This document shows positions 14,101 through 14,812 of a stretch of 14,812 nucleotides of DNA, piece by piece. The position numbers and the translations under genes are program-made. Numbering within the stretch: position 1 is the stretch's first letter; every line of letters starts with the position of its first letter. The DNA is taken from the NCBI GenBank assembly GCA_036381495.1, contig DASVCS010000088.1:1-14812 (forward strand), given 5' to 3'. The stretch is from DASVCS01 sp036381495. Its GTDB lineage: Bacteria; Gemmatimonadota; Gemmatimonadetes; Longimicrobiales; RSA9. The notes below the pieces were generated by a model. It searched no databases. It had not been told where the DNA came from and worked only from the letters and a program-made list of their open reading frames with translations.

Positions 14101-14178
14101 GTCTGGCGGGCGGACGCGCGGAGTCTGCGCTGGATCGCCGGGCCGCGCGGCACGACGTGGACCGGCAAGCTCACCTGA
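11173..14178 (+). CDS. large repeat-rich virion-associated protein (GATase-like domain, jelly rolls, 14-residue PxxW array)
   Basis: This 1001-residue protein has no recognised overall homologue. Residues 1-225 resemble a Rossmann-like glutamine-amidotransferase/ThuA-type domain: MANIILLAQD strand, acidic YDQYDLILLARV, and the terminal RCFLYSALYCGQ...GSQLLENLVQWALG. The usual nucleophile-elbow Cys is absent (PVGIGLTDYAIG), so it is probably non-catalytic. Four 14-residue PxxW units follow (230-285). Three beta-rich, jelly-roll-like segments come next (about 315-413, 425-538 and 550-665), the last two sharing a T-L-S-A-G-x-H motif. Twenty more PxxW units fill 674-958, then the C-terminal motif FVLGNPDVW...RGTVWRAD (961-981) and a duplicated WIAGPRGTxW. 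No signal or membrane segment. The ATG has no Shine-Dalgarno and lies 19 bases after the upstream stop, so coupling is likely. Placement and shared modules suggest a fibre- or adhesin-like partner of the 1067-aa protein. Confidence 0.75.
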   Translation: MANIILLAQDPAHASATNLTAALQGNGHAVTVAAAANYDQQDYDQYDLILLARVDAGGSYTAGLVSTIRSRLDGGQPVGIGLTDYAIGSNETNVTTLATLIGLAGLGFMSPGAAVDEITIVDNAEGLPTEGLPLGEVQIYTANNFDMVVDSMAGTVLAVSSTDHAAADQNLPSLGIVEAGTPYNGGANTTGARCFLYSALYCGQSGYTAEGSQLLENLVQWALGAGTQIDIDRTVPAGWRGGAEGARALPASWRSSIRPGAALPVAARAEIASDAALPIAWGETPPDGAVLVAYAEAEAESAAQTSIVEHLSAPFTAAPNGRYAFLSSAMLNGNSTTAEAHADSRFADDGGATEMTLFDAAVESASDWLSVGGVGYIEYGPTPPASTRALFRYGGRNGAAAKVRNARLAVLRLGPNDAGSFSQAETALGGDTDWHAAPGALVLSVPSQGDYLILASCLMAPQQSSPGHVGARLNIDSGAAIVAEMEKAPHRGFDVHSWAAMTRRTLSAGQHTIAVEGKVFNAGDDCNIGRSVIVAIRIDDLPDGRIFYADATAPESVAGGGGAFADLAAPEVVQTTAAGEHLVLGHAIFGGDDGALANRLRIAQDGAGQATHEEEPVDTGALGFVYWTIGRETLSAGPHSWTLQAANGGANETTVGDRAIAVIPLFASGVVPVDSDHALSAAWFATTVRDRAFPTAFLGTASAARTMPFAARAEVAAARSMPADWLAGLASDAPIPIGWKAAVDVEADAPLPISWAASLDAHASIPAEWRLALETGAALPAAWRAAVARSADIPAAWRAELAAAAPTPVAWRAGVAADRTAPIEWRASVAAVRALPAAWAGALGVFAVRALPIAWRNLVAADADLAALWRRQAAALRTAPVGWLTSVAAAAALPIDTAQIVTVAAPLPAAWRGLLEIDRTAFARWLAEVVPPGQTVPADWLAAVVIDPTLPVRWTAPPVDFVLGNPDVWIAGPRGTVWRADARSLRWIAGPRGTTWTGKLT
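11860..12027 (+). repeat. first block of 14-residue PxxW repeats (4 units)
   Basis: Encodes residues 230-285. The Trp position falls at 239, 253, 267 (Ala here) and 281, a strict 14-residue period, with Pro three residues earlier at 236, 250, 264 and 278. The block links the GATase-like domain to the first jelly-roll-like domain. Confidence 0.75.
13192..14046 (+). repeat. main array of 14-residue PxxW repeats (about 20 units)
   Basis: Encodes residues 674-958. The Trp positions are 683, 697, 711, 725, 739, 755, 769, 783, 797, 811, 825, 839, 855, 869, 883, 897, 911, 925, 940 and 954, with Trp at 17 of 20 (Phe, Ala and Thr in the rest). The period is 14, broken only by two 16s and one 15. The consensus is about A-A-D-R-x-L-P-x-x-W-R-A-x-V. 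Codons differ between units, so the period is 42 bases but the DNA is diverged, pointing to old duplications kept at protein level. Confidence 0.85.
14053..14115 (+). repeat. shared C-terminal motif, copy in the 1001-aa protein
   Basis: Encodes residues 961-981, F-V-L-G-N-P-D-V-W-I-A-G-P-R-G-T-V-W-R-A-D, the counterpart of residues 1043-1063 of the upstream protein. Confidence 0.7.
14077..14153 (+). repeat. exact 23-base direct repeat encoding WIAGPRGT twice
   Basis: The same 23 bases occur at 14077-14099 and 14131-14153, 54 bases (18 codons) apart and in frame, each encoding W-I-A-G-P-R-G-T. Unlike the PxxW units, this duplication is identical at DNA level, so it is recent or subject to recombination. 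Confidence 0.85.
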
Positions 14179-14205
14179 CCCTCACAACCCAAGGAGCGAC
14201 CCGCT

Positions 14206-14812
14206 ATGCCCGTGCTTGATTCCGACATCGTCGTCTACGGCGCGCAGAACCACGCGGAGGACGATTCCTCCGTTCAGGGCGGCGCCATCGACACCACCGT
14301 TCGCCTCGTCTTCGTCGACATCGACCCGGCGGGCACCATCGAAGCCGTCTCGGACAATGCCGGGGATACGACGCAGGATCTGACGGTCGTGGGCCTGAAC
14401 GCCGCCGGCGAAGTGGTGACCGAACAGCAGACGCTGAACGGCACCACGCCGGTTGCTTTCTCGCAGACCATCGCGACCATCCTGAAGGCGACGCTCTCGG
14501 GCGCCGCGGCCGGCAACGTCACCGTCCGCGAGGCCGGAGGCGGCGATACCCTCATGGTGTTCGAGCCCGGCCTGCTGCAGATCCGCCGGCCGTTCTACCT
14601 GGCCGCGGCCGAGGCCAGCGGCGGAGCCCAGCGGAAGTATTACGAGAAGATATTCTTTCGGAACAACAATCCGTCGCTGTCGCTGACCAACGCGGTGATT
14701 TCGGAGCTATCGGACCCGAGCGGCAAGATCGCCTTCGCGCTCGAAACGTCGCTCGACGGGACCGGCACGAGCGCCAATCGCCGGACGGCGCCGGCATCCG
14801 GCGTGACGGCCT
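14206..14812 (+). CDS. beta-rich probable virion structural protein, 5' part only (runs off right edge)
   Basis: Open for 202 codons from ATG 14206 to the window edge, with AAGGAG at 14191-14196 nine bases upstream, a good RBS. The first ~115 residues are beta-rich and Thr/Val/Gly-rich: IEAVSDNAGDTTQDLTVVG, then LNAAGEVVTEQQTLNGTTPV, then TILKATLSGAAAGNVTVREA. This is the pattern of repeated beta-sandwich domains in phage structural proteins. From about residue 120 (FEPGLLQIRRPFYLAAAEASGG) a second segment starts, with KYYEKIFFRNNNPSLSLTNAV resembling another beta domain. No family name can be given with confidence. Context suggests a head-tail connector, tail or decoration component. Codons are slightly less G/C-ending than in the neighbours (ATA and CTA each appear). 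Confidence 0.75.
   Translation, partial: MPVLDSDIVVYGAQNHAEDDSSVQGGAIDTTVRLVFVDIDPAGTIEAVSDNAGDTTQDLTVVGLNAAGEVVTEQQTLNGTTPVAFSQTIATILKATLSGAAAGNVTVREAGGGDTLMVFEPGLLQIRRPFYLAAAEASGGAQRKYYEKIFFRNNNPSLSLTNAVISELSDPSGKIAFALETSLDGTGTSANRRTAPASGVTA

Overview
The window is the head-morphogenesis end of the late operon of a tailed dsDNA phage or prophage from a GC-rich host. The third codon positions are strongly G/C and the proteins are rich in Ala, Arg, Gly and Pro. An alphaproteobacterial host is a guess from codon style and protein flavour only. No integrase, tRNA, attachment site or host gene is visible, so free phage versus prophage cannot be decided here.

Layout: positions 1-98 hold the start of a small minus-strand gene that runs off the left edge. 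A 105-base divergent gap with an inverted repeat follows. From 204 everything reads rightward in lambda order: small terminase (204-695), GpA-type large terminase (619-2598), gpW-like head-completion protein (2598-2804), lambda-family portal (2807-4456), S49 head-maturation protease (4453-5973) with a nested in-frame scaffold start (5359-5973), and a capsid decoration/cement protein (6019-6441). The major capsid protein (6526-7485) breaks the lambda pattern: it resembles Mu gpT, not lambda gpE. A small unrecognised protein (7597-7932) follows.

Where lambda has FI, FII, Z and U, this phage has two very large genes. The first (7950-11153, 1067 aa) looks like a polysaccharide-lyase-type scaffold (barrel, beta-sandwich, alpha/alpha toroid) with a beta domain inserted in the toroid and a LamG/concanavalin-like lectin domain near the C-terminus. 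The second (11173-14178, 1001 aa) has a GATase/ThuA-like Rossmann domain that lacks a nucleophile Cys, then about three jelly-roll-like domains, interleaved with about 24 copies of a 14-residue repeat built around P-x-x-W. Both proteins carry the 14-residue repeat and both end in the same short C-terminal motif, F-V-x-G-N-P-x-V-...-R-x-T-V-W-R-x-D. That makes them look like partners sharing one assembly or attachment device, and they are the most novel part of the window. A further beta-rich, probably structural gene (14206 to the right edge) is incomplete.

How the genes work together: terminase recognises and cuts DNA (probably cos-type, from the GpA family) and pumps it through the portal. 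Protease and scaffold build and mature a procapsid of gpT-like subunits stabilised by the cement protein, and gpW closes the head after packaging. The two large proteins are inferred to be virion-associated receptor-binding or glycan-active appendages. Genes are tightly packed, with overlaps of 77, 1 and 4 bases, as expected for one polycistronic late message. The only notable gaps are 84 and 111 bases around the capsid gene, and both contain GC-rich hairpins. No stretch above 300 bases lacks a gene.
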